From assembly GCF_004570345.1 (NCBI RefSeq), contig NZ_SPQM01000086.1, positions 1-20,690 of the forward strand: a DNA stretch of 20,690 bases, in the 5' to 3' direction. This DNA is from Blastococcus sp. CT_GayMR20 (GTDB taxonomy: Bacteria > Actinomycetota > Actinomycetes > Mycobacteriales > Geodermatophilaceae). Shown here in pieces: positions 9,238 to 17,116 of this stretch (its first letter is position 1; the number at the start of each line of letters is the position of its first letter). The notes under the pieces were generated by a model. That model was not told the DNA's origin. It did no database searches and worked only from the letters and a program-made list of their open reading frames with translations. A program made the position numbers and the translations under genes.

Positions 9238-10285
9238 CCAGACCTCGCGCGAGCGCCGCGGCCGCGTCCGGGTGGTCGGCGGCCAGCAGCCCCACGGCCG
9301 CGAGGACGTACTGCCGGTCGACGACCACCGGGGTGCCGTCGAGGATGCTGCCGGCCCCGCCGGCGTCGGCCGCCACGCGCGCGACCACCCCCGCCACGGC
9401 GGCCGGCGTCGCGTGCCGGAACACCCCGCCCGAGAGCACCACGAGCCCCGCCGACCGGGCGCTGGCCCCGCCGGGCCCGTAGCCGGCCTCGGCCCGCAGG
9501 TGCCGGCGGAGGGCGATCGTCGCCGCGGCACCGCCCAGCTCCAGCGGCTCGTCCCCCGGCACGGGCAGGCCCTCGGCCGCGGCCGCCGTCCGGAGCGCGT
9601 CGAAGCTCCACGAGACCCCGAGATCGCCCTCGACGGTCCGCCGCCGGGCGGGCACCCCGACGGCCTCGCGGCCGAGCGTCGCCTGCTCCGCGTCGGGATC
9701 GGGGACGCAGTAGACGTCGGTGGTGGCCCCGCCGACGTCCAGGACGACGACGGAGACGCGGTCGGGGGCCAGCTCCCGGGCCAGCACGGTGACCCCCTCC
9801 AGGACGGCGTCCGGCGTCACGGCCCGCACCCACGCGCGCAGCCGGGGATCGGTCGAGAGCCGGTCGCCGCCGATGACGTGCTCGAGGAAGACCCCGCGGA
9901 TCGCCGTCCGGGCCGACTCCGGCGCCAGCCGGCCGATGTCGGGCAGCACGTTGTCCGCCTCGGTGACCGGGAGCCCACCGCCGCGCAGCACCGCGGCGAC
10001 CTCCTCGCGCACCGCCGCGTTGCCGGCCAGCACGACCGGGACGGACCAGTCCGCTCCCGCGAGCGTCGCCGCGTTGGCCCGCAGCACCGATGCCTCACCG
10101 CCGTCCGTGCCGCCGACCAGCAGGACGACGTCGGGCGCGCAGCTGCGCAGTGCGGTCAGGGCCGCCTCGTCCAGCACGCCGGCCGCGACGTGGACCACCC
10201 GGGCGCCGGCCGACAGCGCGGCCCGGTGCCCGGCCTCGGCGCTGATCAGCTCCTCGTAGCCGACCACCGCCAGCCGCAGCCCGCC
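9218..10285 (-). pseudogene. GlmL/MutL-family ASKHA gene, 5' part lost at palindrome junction (left copy)
   Basis: This is the reverse-complement copy of 10406-11473. Read on the - strand, it begins abruptly at the junction with GGLRLAVVGYEE. Upstream of that, the open frame through the centre encodes an arginine- and glycine-rich sequence unlike any MutL protein. This copy therefore lacks the first 40 residues retained by the right copy as well as the true N-terminus. The frame staying open across the junction is chance in very GC-rich DNA. It is a broken copy, probably chimeric and not a real pseudogene. Confidence 0.8.
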
Positions 10286-10405
10286 ACCGGCGCGCTGCTG
10301 GCCACGGCGCAGTCCCCGACCACCCTCGACGACGTCGTCACCGGCGTGCTGGCCGCGACGGCGGAGTTCCCCGACGCACCGGTTCTCGCCTGTTCCAGCG
10401 CCGGC
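10286..10405. other. 120-bp asymmetric centre (loop) of the palindrome
   Basis: This is the only non-palindromic sequence in the window. On the + strand it encodes 40 in-frame codons, TGALLATAQ through LACSSAG, that fit the N-terminal part of GlmL/MutL proteins. On the - strand it encodes an arginine-rich, family-unlike stretch. At its edges 10286 and 10405 mismatch. Bases 10287-10293 (CCGGCGC) can then pair with 10398-10404 (GCGCCGG), and pairing stops there. This 7-bp microhomology is a plausible template-switch site. Confidence 0.93.
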
Positions 10406-11473
10406 GGCGGGCTGCGGCTGGCGGTGGTCGGCTACGAGGAGCTGATCAGCGCCGAGGCCGGGCACCGGGCCGCGCTGTCGGCCGGCGCCCGGGTGGTCCA
10501 CGTCGCGGCCGGCGTGCTGGACGAGGCGGCCCTGACCGCACTGCGCAGCTGCGCGCCCGACGTCGTCCTGCTGGTCGGCGGCACGGACGGCGGTGAGGCA
10601 TCGGTGCTGCGGGCCAACGCGGCGACGCTCGCGGGAGCGGACTGGTCCGTCCCGGTCGTGCTGGCCGGCAACGCGGCGGTGCGCGAGGAGGTCGCCGCGG
10701 TGCTGCGCGGCGGTGGGCTCCCGGTCACCGAGGCGGACAACGTGCTGCCCGACATCGGCCGGCTGGCGCCGGAGTCGGCCCGGACGGCGATCCGCGGGGT
10801 CTTCCTCGAGCACGTCATCGGCGGCGACCGGCTCTCGACCGATCCCCGGCTGCGCGCGTGGGTGCGGGCCGTGACGCCGGACGCCGTCCTGGAGGGGGTC
10901 ACCGTGCTGGCCCGGGAGCTGGCCCCCGACCGCGTCTCCGTCGTCGTCCTGGACGTCGGCGGGGCCACCACCGACGTCTACTGCGTCCCCGATCCCGACG
11001 CGGAGCAGGCGACGCTCGGCCGCGAGGCCGTCGGGGTGCCCGCCCGGCGGCGGACCGTCGAGGGCGATCTCGGGGTCTCGTGGAGCTTCGACGCGCTCCG
11101 GACGGCGGCCGCGGCCGAGGGCCTGCCCGTGCCGGGGGACGAGCCGCTGGAGCTGGGCGGTGCCGCGGCGACGATCGCCCTCCGCCGGCACCTGCGGGCC
11201 GAGGCCGGCTACGGGCCCGGCGGGGCCAGCGCCCGGTCGGCGGGGCTCGTGGTGCTCTCGGGCGGGGTGTTCCGGCACGCGACGCCGGCCGCCGTGGCGG
11301 GGGTGGTCGCGCGCGTGGCGGCCGACGCCGGCGGGGCCGGCAGCATCCTCGACGGCACCCCGGTGGTCGTCGACCGGCAGTACGTCCTCGCGGCCGTGGG
11401 GCTGCTGGCCGCCGACCACCCGGACGCGGCCGCGGCGCTCGCGCGAGGTCTGGTCACCCCTCGGGTCGGGTGA
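10286..11473 (+). CDS. GlmL/MutL-family ASKHA protein (putative reactivating factor of a B12 mutase), 5'-truncated
   Basis: The 395 visible residues match the glutamate mutase MutL (GlmL) family, actin/Hsp70-fold proteins encoded beside adenosylcobalamin aminomutases and thought, not proven, to maintain or reactivate them. Visible marks are CSSAGGGLRLAVVGYE (about 36-51), VVLLVGGTDGG (93-103), the second phosphate loop LDVGGATTDVY (222-232), the adenosine-site LSGGVFRH (324-331), and the C-terminal DRQYVLAAVGLLA (363-375). The first phosphate loop (DxGSTxTK-like, about 20-25 residues before TGALLATAQ) is missing because the palindrome turns round there. No in-frame native start is present: the open frame upstream is the antisense of the left copy. 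It converges on the VOC gene with a 20-bp overlap. No mutase subunit gene is in the window, so the partner must lie outside it. Confidence 0.82.
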   Translation, partial: TGALLATAQSPTTLDDVVTGVLAATAEFPDAPVLACSSAGGGLRLAVVGYEELISAEAGHRAALSAGARVVHVAAGVLDEAALTALRSCAPDVVLLVGGTDGGEASVLRANAATLAGADWSVPVVLAGNAAVREEVAAVLRGGGLPVTEADNVLPDIGRLAPESARTAIRGVFLEHVIGGDRLSTDPRLRAWVRAVTPDAVLEGVTVLARELAPDRVSVVVLDVGGATTDVYCVPDPDAEQATLGREAVGVPARRRTVEGDLGVSWSFDALRTAAAAEGLPVPGDEPLELGGAAATIALRRHLRAEAGYGPGGASARSAGLVVLSGGVFRHATPAAVAGVVARVAADAGGAGSILDGTPVVVDRQYVLAAVGLLAADHPDAAAALARGLVTPRVG

Positions 11474-12212
11474 TCACCGCGAACTCGGCGCCGAAGGGAT
11501 CGGTGATCGTGGCCAGCCGGCCGTACAGGAAGTCGGTCGCCCCGTCGCAGCTGCCCCCGGCGTGGACGGCCCGGCGCACGACCTCGTCGGTGCCGGCCAC
11601 CTCGAACGTGGTGCTCCATGCCGACGCACCGCCCGGCGTGCCCATGATGCCGCCGACCTCGTGCCCGTCGGGACGGCGGAGGAAGGTGAAGTTCGCCTCC
11701 GGCATGTCGTCGTTGCGGTCGAGGCTGAAGTCGAAGACGGCCGCGTAGAACGCCCGCGCCGGTTCGGGATCGGGCGTGACCAGGTCGTTGCGCACGAGGG
11801 ACCCGGGTTCGTCGACCACCTGGCAGCCGATGTGGTCGCGCCCCTGCCACAGCCCGAACTGAGCCCCCACGGGGTCGCGGACGAGGGCCATGCGTCCCTG
11901 GGTCATCACGTCGTCCGGCTCGGCGAGCACGGTGCCGCCGGCCCGCCGGGTGCGCTCGGTGGTGGCGTCGCAGTCGGGCGTCGCGAGGTAGACGTTCCAG
12001 AAACGGCCCGCCGACTCATCGGTGGTGGGTGCGATCGCGGCGACCCGGCGGCCGCGGAGCAGGCAGGTCGTGTACCGCCCGTACTCCTCCGGGCCGATCG
12101 AGAACTCCCAGCCGAAGACCGCGCCGTAGAAGTCCAGGGCCCGGTCGAGGTCGGGCACCCCCAGGTCGATCCAGGTCGGCGTCCCGAGCGGTTGGTTGGT
12201 GTCGACGTCCAT
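11454..12212 (-). CDS. Two-domain VOC (glyoxalase-fold) protein, Cfp30B-like
   Basis: A 252-residue cytoplasmic protein made of two vicinal-oxygen-chelate modules. Module 1 (about 10-125) opens with GTPTWIDLGVPDLDRALDFY and ends GAQFGLWQ. Module 2 (about 135-250) opens near NDLVTPDPEPARAFY and ends DPFGAEFAVI. The link GLWQGRDHIGCQVVDEPG and the overall length closely resemble mycobacterial Cfp30B, a glyoxalase-superfamily protein of uncertain substrate. VOC proteins usually bind a metal and act as lyases, dioxygenases or resistance proteins, and nothing here identifies which. The ATG start is fixed by AGAGGAG five bases upstream (12218-12224). The 3' end overlaps the convergent glmL-like gene by 20 bp. 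A 58-bp gap separates it from the upstream PH pair on the same strand, so it may be co-transcribed with them. Confidence 0.9.
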   Translation of the reverse strand: MDVDTNQPLGTPTWIDLGVPDLDRALDFYGAVFGWEFSIGPEEYGRYTTCLLRGRRVAAIAPTTDESAGRFWNVYLATPDCDATTERTRRAGGTVLAEPDDVMTQGRMALVRDPVGAQFGLWQGRDHIGCQVVDEPGSLVRNDLVTPDPEPARAFYAAVFDFSLDRNDDMPEANFTFLRRPDGHEVGGIMGTPGGASAWSTTFEVAGTDEVVRRAVHAGGSCDGATDFLYGRLATITDPFGAEFAVITRPEG

Positions 12213-12217
12213 GGCGA

Positions 12218-12224
12218 CTCCTCT
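12218..12224 (-). promoter_or_regulatory. Strong Shine-Dalgarno AGAGGAG for VOC gene
   Basis: Purine-rich AGAGGAG with 5-nt spacing to the ATG at 12212, mirror of 8467-8473. Confidence 0.75.
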
Positions 12225-12270
12225 CAGCGGGACCGGAAGATACCGCCGGCCACCGACGCCGATCGCCAGG

Positions 12271-13728
12271 TCAGGACCGGAAGGTGCCCGCCCAGTCCCC
12301 GGACGCCGCGGCGGTGAAGCCGGCGACCTCGTCGGCCGCGAGGTCGATGGCGGAGTAGCCCCCGCGTCCGGCGCCGACGCAGGCCAGCACGGTCGCGAGC
12401 CCGGCCCGGCGCTGGAAGAACGACTGCCGGACCTGCCAGCCCACCACCGCGCGGCGCTGCAGCACGGCCTGTTCGCGCACCAGCCAGCCGCTGCGCACCG
12501 TGAAGGACCCGGGACCGGTCGCGTGGCCGAGCGCGGCGTACCGGCCGAGCCCGATGGGGACGCCGAGCACGGTCAGCGCGACGCCCAGTGCCAGCACCCA
12601 CCACCAGCCCAGGGTCGCCGTAGCGACGCCACCGGCCCCGGCGACCACCAGGCCGCCGACGACGGCCCGCACGATCCGTCGGCGGCGGGCGGCGAGGGGG
12701 TGCGCCGTGAGCGGGCGGGGGTCCTCGACGAGCCGCCGCCCGAGAGTCTCCGCCTCCGCGCGCGGGCCGAGCGGCAGCAGCTGCCCCCGCCGGGTGGCGT
12801 CGCCGAGGCCGGTGACCAGCGCGCTCAGCCGGGCGGCCCGCACCCAGCGCATGCCGAGGCCCTCCGTCAGCGTCCAGCCGCGGATCCGGTCGATCTCCAG
12901 TTCCGTGTGCCGGCGGGTGAGCAGTCCACGGGTGGCGACGAGCGAGCCGCCCCGGCGGACCAGGCGGAAGCCCCAGTTGACGACGGCGGCGCCGACGACC
13001 GAACCGACGACGAGCAGCAGGAGGAACCCCACTCCGAGCAGGACGACCGCGATGCCGCCGGCGGAGAGGTCGGGCCCGTCGAGGTCCGGCTGGAACCGGC
13101 GCGGCAGCTCGTCGAGCAGGCGGAACAGCGCCCCCACGGCCGCCAGGGGGACGGCGAGGTAACCGCCGACGAGAGGCGCGTAGAGCAGCCAGCGGTTGTC
13201 GAAGCGGCCGAACTCCTCCTCCGCGGGGGGTGGCGCCGGTTCGCCGTCCGCAGCCGGGACGGTGGTCGCGCGGTGGGTGAGGACGGCGGTGCGCAGCCGG
13301 TCGCCCTCGGCGCGGGAGACGCCGTCGACGAGCACCTCCTCGTCCTTGCCCGCGGACCCGGCAGCGGCGTCGATGCGCACCCGGACCAGCCCGAACAGCC
13401 GGTGCAGCGGCGGTGCCTCGACCTCCACCCCGCGGATCCGGTCGTTGGGCACGGTGCGCACGGACCGCGAGACGAGGCCGCGCGCGACGACGACGGAGGT
13501 CGGGCCGTCGGCGTAGCGGAACCGCCACCAGGACAGGGCCGCGGTGCCCAGCGACAGCAGGGTGACGCCGACGACGAGGGCGACGACGGTCGTCGTCCCG
13601 CCGCCGAACCCGGTGGCCGCCACCAGGGGGATGACCGCGGGTACGAACCGCCGTGCCTGGCGGAACGTGACCGTGTGCACGAGGACGACCAGCGGCGAGG
13701 TGCGCCGGCCGTCGAGCTCGGGGTTCAC
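12271..13728 (-). CDS. Multi-domain bPH2 (YdbT-like) membrane protein
   Basis: 485 residues with a repeated plan of membrane pair plus bacterial PH domain. Hydrophobic segments lie at about 28-43 and 46-67, 181-203 and 223-250, and 354-371 and 374-397. The bPH2 domains lie at about 70-150, 254-335 and 405-472. Each PH domain shows the family pattern of a basic strand followed by 'DRIRG' or an equivalent and then 'hhFGL' (PNDRIRGVEVEAPPLHRLFGL at 94-114, EIDRIRGW at 278-285, VVGWQVRQSFFQRRAGLATV at 428-447). The family (PF03703) includes Bacillus YdbT. Its function is unknown, and a membrane scaffold or envelope-stress role is only suggested. The GTG start overlaps the upstream small PH gene by 4 bp, so the two products are probably made together and may form a complex. 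A loop at 155-178 is Pro/Glu/Ala-rich and probably disordered. Confidence 0.85.
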   Translation of the reverse strand: MNPELDGRRTSPLVVLVHTVTFRQARRFVPAVIPLVAATGFGGGTTTVVALVVGVTLLSLGTAALSWWRFRYADGPTSVVVARGLVSRSVRTVPNDRIRGVEVEAPPLHRLFGLVRVRIDAAAGSAGKDEEVLVDGVSRAEGDRLRTAVLTHRATTVPAADGEPAPPPAEEEFGRFDNRWLLYAPLVGGYLAVPLAAVGALFRLLDELPRRFQPDLDGPDLSAGGIAVVLLGVGFLLLLVVGSVVGAAVVNWGFRLVRRGGSLVATRGLLTRRHTELEIDRIRGWTLTEGLGMRWVRAARLSALVTGLGDATRRGQLLPLGPRAEAETLGRRLVEDPRPLTAHPLAARRRRIVRAVVGGLVVAGAGGVATATLGWWWVLALGVALTVLGVPIGLGRYAALGHATGPGSFTVRSGWLVREQAVLQRRAVVGWQVRQSFFQRRAGLATVLACVGAGRGGYSAIDLAADEVAGFTAAASGDWAGTFRS

Positions 13729-14237
13729 GTCGCCTGGTCGCGGACCTGTTCGGCCCGGTGCGCGAGGTCGTCGGCGACCCGCTGCGCGACGTCGGCCTCC
13801 AGGTGCCAGATGCGCACGGTTCCCTGCGACGAGGCGGTGAGGACGGCGACCGTGGACAGCCCGAACAGCTGCTGGAAGAGCCCGCGGGTGACGTCGACGG
13901 TCTGGATGCGGGAGATCGGCACCAGCGTCCAGGTGCGGGTGAGCCAGCCCGTCTGCGTGTAGACCGCCTCGTCGGTGATCTCCCACCGGTGCACCCGGTA
14001 CCGCAGCCGGGGACGCAGGGCGATGATCACCACCGCCTCGATCGCGACGGTGATCGGCACGAGCCAGCGCAGCGCGGGGACCGGGCCGCCGACGTCGGCC
14101 GGGACGAACAGCAGGAACGCGGCGGTGGCGGCCGCCATGACCAGCGACTCGATGACGGCTCCGGTCACCCACAGGCCGATCGCGGACCGGGAGAGCTGCC
14201 AGGCCGGCTCGCGCACTGGGGCAGGGGCGGTGGTCAT
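13725..14237 (-). CDS. Bacterial PH (bPH2/YdbS-like) membrane protein
   Basis: A 170-residue inner-membrane protein with a short cytoplasmic lead, transmembrane helices at about 22-45 and 56-74, and one bPH2 domain at about 78-158. The core WEITDEAVYTQTGWLTRTWTLVPISRIQTVDVTRGLFQQLFGLSTVAV region is a textbook example of this family, to which Bacillus YdbS belongs. Its stop is overlapped by the GTG of the larger PH gene, the conserved small-then-large order seen for ydbS/ydbT. The ATG chosen has GAGG nine bases upstream (14247-14250), and an ATG three codons further upstream is an alternative. It is divergent from rhodanese across 58 bp that must hold both promoters, though I see no clear consensus there. 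The molecular role is unknown. Confidence 0.85.
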   Translation of the reverse strand: MTTAPAPVREPAWQLSRSAIGLWVTGAVIESLVMAAATAAFLLFVPADVGGPVPALRWLVPITVAIEAVVIIALRPRLRYRVHRWEITDEAVYTQTGWLTRTWTLVPISRIQTVDVTRGLFQQLFGLSTVAVLTASSQGTVRIWHLEADVAQRVADDLAHRAEQVRDQAT

Positions 14238-14295
14238 CCCGCTCATCCTCGCAGTGACCGCCTCCCGGCCCGCGCGTGCCACGATGGAGCGCGTG

Positions 14296-14625
14296 ATGCC
14301 GCAGCAGGTCCCGACCGTGTCCGTCGACCAGATCCCCGAGGATGCCGTGGTCCTCGACGTCCGTGAGGACGACGAGTGGGTGCACGGCCACATCGAGGGC
14401 GCGACCCACATCCCGATGGGCGACGTCCCCTCGCGGCTCGACGAGGTACCGGAGGCCGACGTGCTCTACGTGACCTGCCGCGGTGGCGGCCGGTCGGCGC
14501 GGGTGGCCGCCTGGCTCAACCAGAACGGCTACGACGCGGTCAACGTCGCCGGCGGCATGGGCGACTGGCAGGCCGCCGGCAAGCCGATGGTCAGCGAGAC
14601 CGGCCAGGAGCCCTTCGTCCGCTGA
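14296..14625 (+). CDS. Single-domain rhodanese-like protein (probable sulfurtransferase)
   Basis: 109 residues forming one rhodanese domain (PF00581). The N-terminal strand VVLDVRE (18-24) is followed by the GHIEGATHIPMG substrate-side loop (31-42). The active-site loop C61-R-G-G-G-R-S67 contains the cysteine that carries the persulfide, and the C-terminal region is VNVAGGMGDWQAAGKPM. With a small six-residue loop and no second domain it is of the GlpE/PspE class, likely cytoplasmic and moving sulfane sulfur to an unidentified acceptor. ATG 14296 has GGAG six bases upstream. ATG 14284 (adding four residues) is possible, and longer N-terminal extensions would run antisense through the PH gene and are not credible. 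It shares a two-way terminator with the convergent acyl-CoA ligase gene. Confidence 0.88.
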   Translation: MPQQVPTVSVDQIPEDAVVLDVREDDEWVHGHIEGATHIPMGDVPSRLDEVPEADVLYVTCRGGGRSARVAAWLNQNGYDAVNVAGGMGDWQAAGKPMVSETGQEPFVR

Positions 14626-14637
14626 CCCGAGAGCCGA

Positions 14638-14681
14638 AATGGCGGTTTCGGCACCTCCGGACAGGTGCCGAAACCGCGATT
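14638..14681. terminator. Bidirectional 15-bp terminator hairpin
   Basis: A perfect 15-bp stem (14642-14656 with 14663-14677) around a 6-nt loop, extended by an AAT/ATT pair after one mismatch. It lies between the rhodanese stop (+) and the acyl-CoA ligase stop (-). The internal TTTC/GAAA runs and symmetry suit termination from both sides. Confidence 0.85.
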
Positions 14682-14688
14682 CTGGCTG

Positions 14689-16305
<1,617 letters not shown>

Positions 16306-16347
16306 GGCCGGATCCTGCCAGTGACCCGGCTCACCTTCCAGGCGGGA

Positions 16348-16372
16348 TGATGATCAGGTCACCTGATCATCA
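16348..16372. promoter_or_regulatory. 25-bp palindrome upstream of acyl-CoA ligase
   Basis: Two 12-bp perfect half-sites around one central base, starting at the alkD-like stop codon and lying 42 bp before the ligase ATG. It is best explained as an operator for a dimeric repressor of fatty-acid activation. An RNA stem of 10 bp with a 5-nt loop is the alternative. Confidence 0.55.
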
Positions 16373-17116
16373 GGGGTCCTGGCTCGGTGTCGACGGTGAG
16401 CCAGGACCCCACCGGGTGAGCTGGGACGGAGCTGCGCCGCCCCGACTGCCGAGCCGGGCCTGCACGGCGGGACTGCTCAGCTCGCGCATCGCGTCGGTGC
16501 CGACCCACCGGGCCCCTCCGCCGCGCGCACGGAGTTCCTCCGCGGTCTCGATCGCCCGCCGGTTGAGGTCCCGGCTCCGCTTCCCGATCGCGCGCAGGGC
16601 CCAGCTGGCGCCCTTGCGCACCAGCGGCCGGTCGTCGTCCGCGCCGGCGGCGAGCGGGCCGAGCAGGGCGGCGAACCGCTCGTCGTCCGCCCTCTTCTCC
16701 GCCACGGCCAGGCCGGCCATCAGCGTGAAGCCGGCCCGCTTGACGAAGGGCTCGGGCCGCGTCGTCCACTCGGTGGCCTTGGTCCAGGCGGCCGGGGCGT
16801 ACCGGAAGAGGTTCTGGCAGACCTGGTCGCACAGGTCCCAGGAGTCGAAGCCGGCCCCCCAGCGCTCGAACTGGGCGTCGTCGACGAGCGCCGGGTCGTC
16901 CACCAGCGAGGCGAGGATCCGCGCCTCGTGGATCCCGCTGTCCCAGAGCCCGCCCGCGAGCTCGTGGTCGCGGCCGATCCCCCTCGCCACGCCGCGCAGT
17001 TCGGTGACCGTCACACCGAGGGCGGTCCCGGTGCCGATGCCGTAGCGGGCCATGCCCGGCAGCCGGGAGGGGTCCGCGAGCGCCCGCAGACCGGCGATGA
17101 CCTCGTCGGCGGTCAC
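16370..17116 (-). CDS. AlkD-like DNA alkylation repair protein (HEAT-like family)
   Basis: 248 residues of predicted helical repeats matching the DNA alkylation repair enzyme family (PF08713). Characterised members (Bacillus AlkC/AlkD) hydrolyse N3- and N7-alkylpurines from DNA. Typical features are GIGTGTALGVTVTELRGVAR (26-45), HELAGGLWDSGIHEARILAS (51-70), the central W93-x3-D97 in FDSWDLCDQVCQNLF (possible catalytic Trp/Asp pair), and FVKRAGFTLMAGLAV followed by LVRKGASWALRAIGKRS late in the protein. Many actinobacterial relatives have no tested activity, so the glycosylase role is inferred. The GTG start is embedded in the P450 stop (GTGA), which means tight coupling to an oxidising enzyme. 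The C-terminal Pro/Ser-rich tail (about the last 14 residues) is encoded by a 13-bp hairpin and may not be functional protein. Confidence 0.85.
   Translation of the reverse strand: MTADEVIAGLRALADPSRLPGMARYGIGTGTALGVTVTELRGVARGIGRDHELAGGLWDSGIHEARILASLVDDPALVDDAQFERWGAGFDSWDLCDQVCQNLFRYAPAAWTKATEWTTRPEPFVKRAGFTLMAGLAVAEKRADDERFAALLGPLAAGADDDRPLVRKGASWALRAIGKRSRDLNRRAIETAEELRARGGGARWVGTDAMRELSSPAVQARLGSRGGAAPSQLTRWGPGSPSTPSQDP
16373..16410 (-). terminator. 13-bp GC-rich hairpin at 3' end of alkD-like gene
   Basis: Perfect 13-bp arms (16373-16385 and 16398-16410) with a 12-nt loop, directly abutting the 25-bp palindrome. It lacks a U tract, so termination strength is uncertain. It could separate P450/alkD-like transcription from that of the ligase. 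Confidence 0.55.

Noticed and set aside
10286..10405. Hairpin telomere of a linear replicon
   Set aside because: A closed telomere would read as a palindrome, but here the centre lies inside a conserved reading frame that continues naturally into one arm. No telomere resolvase or terminal-protein gene is present.
9218..11473. Two overlapping 733-residue proteins spanning the centre on opposite strands
   Set aside because: Each is a MutL-type C-terminal part fused to the antisense translation of its own mirror copy. The fusion is a by-product of the palindrome.
14642..14677. Possible small RNA or attachment site in the 15-bp inverted repeat
   Set aside because: Its position between two convergent stop codons and its stem-loop form are fully explained by a bidirectional terminator.
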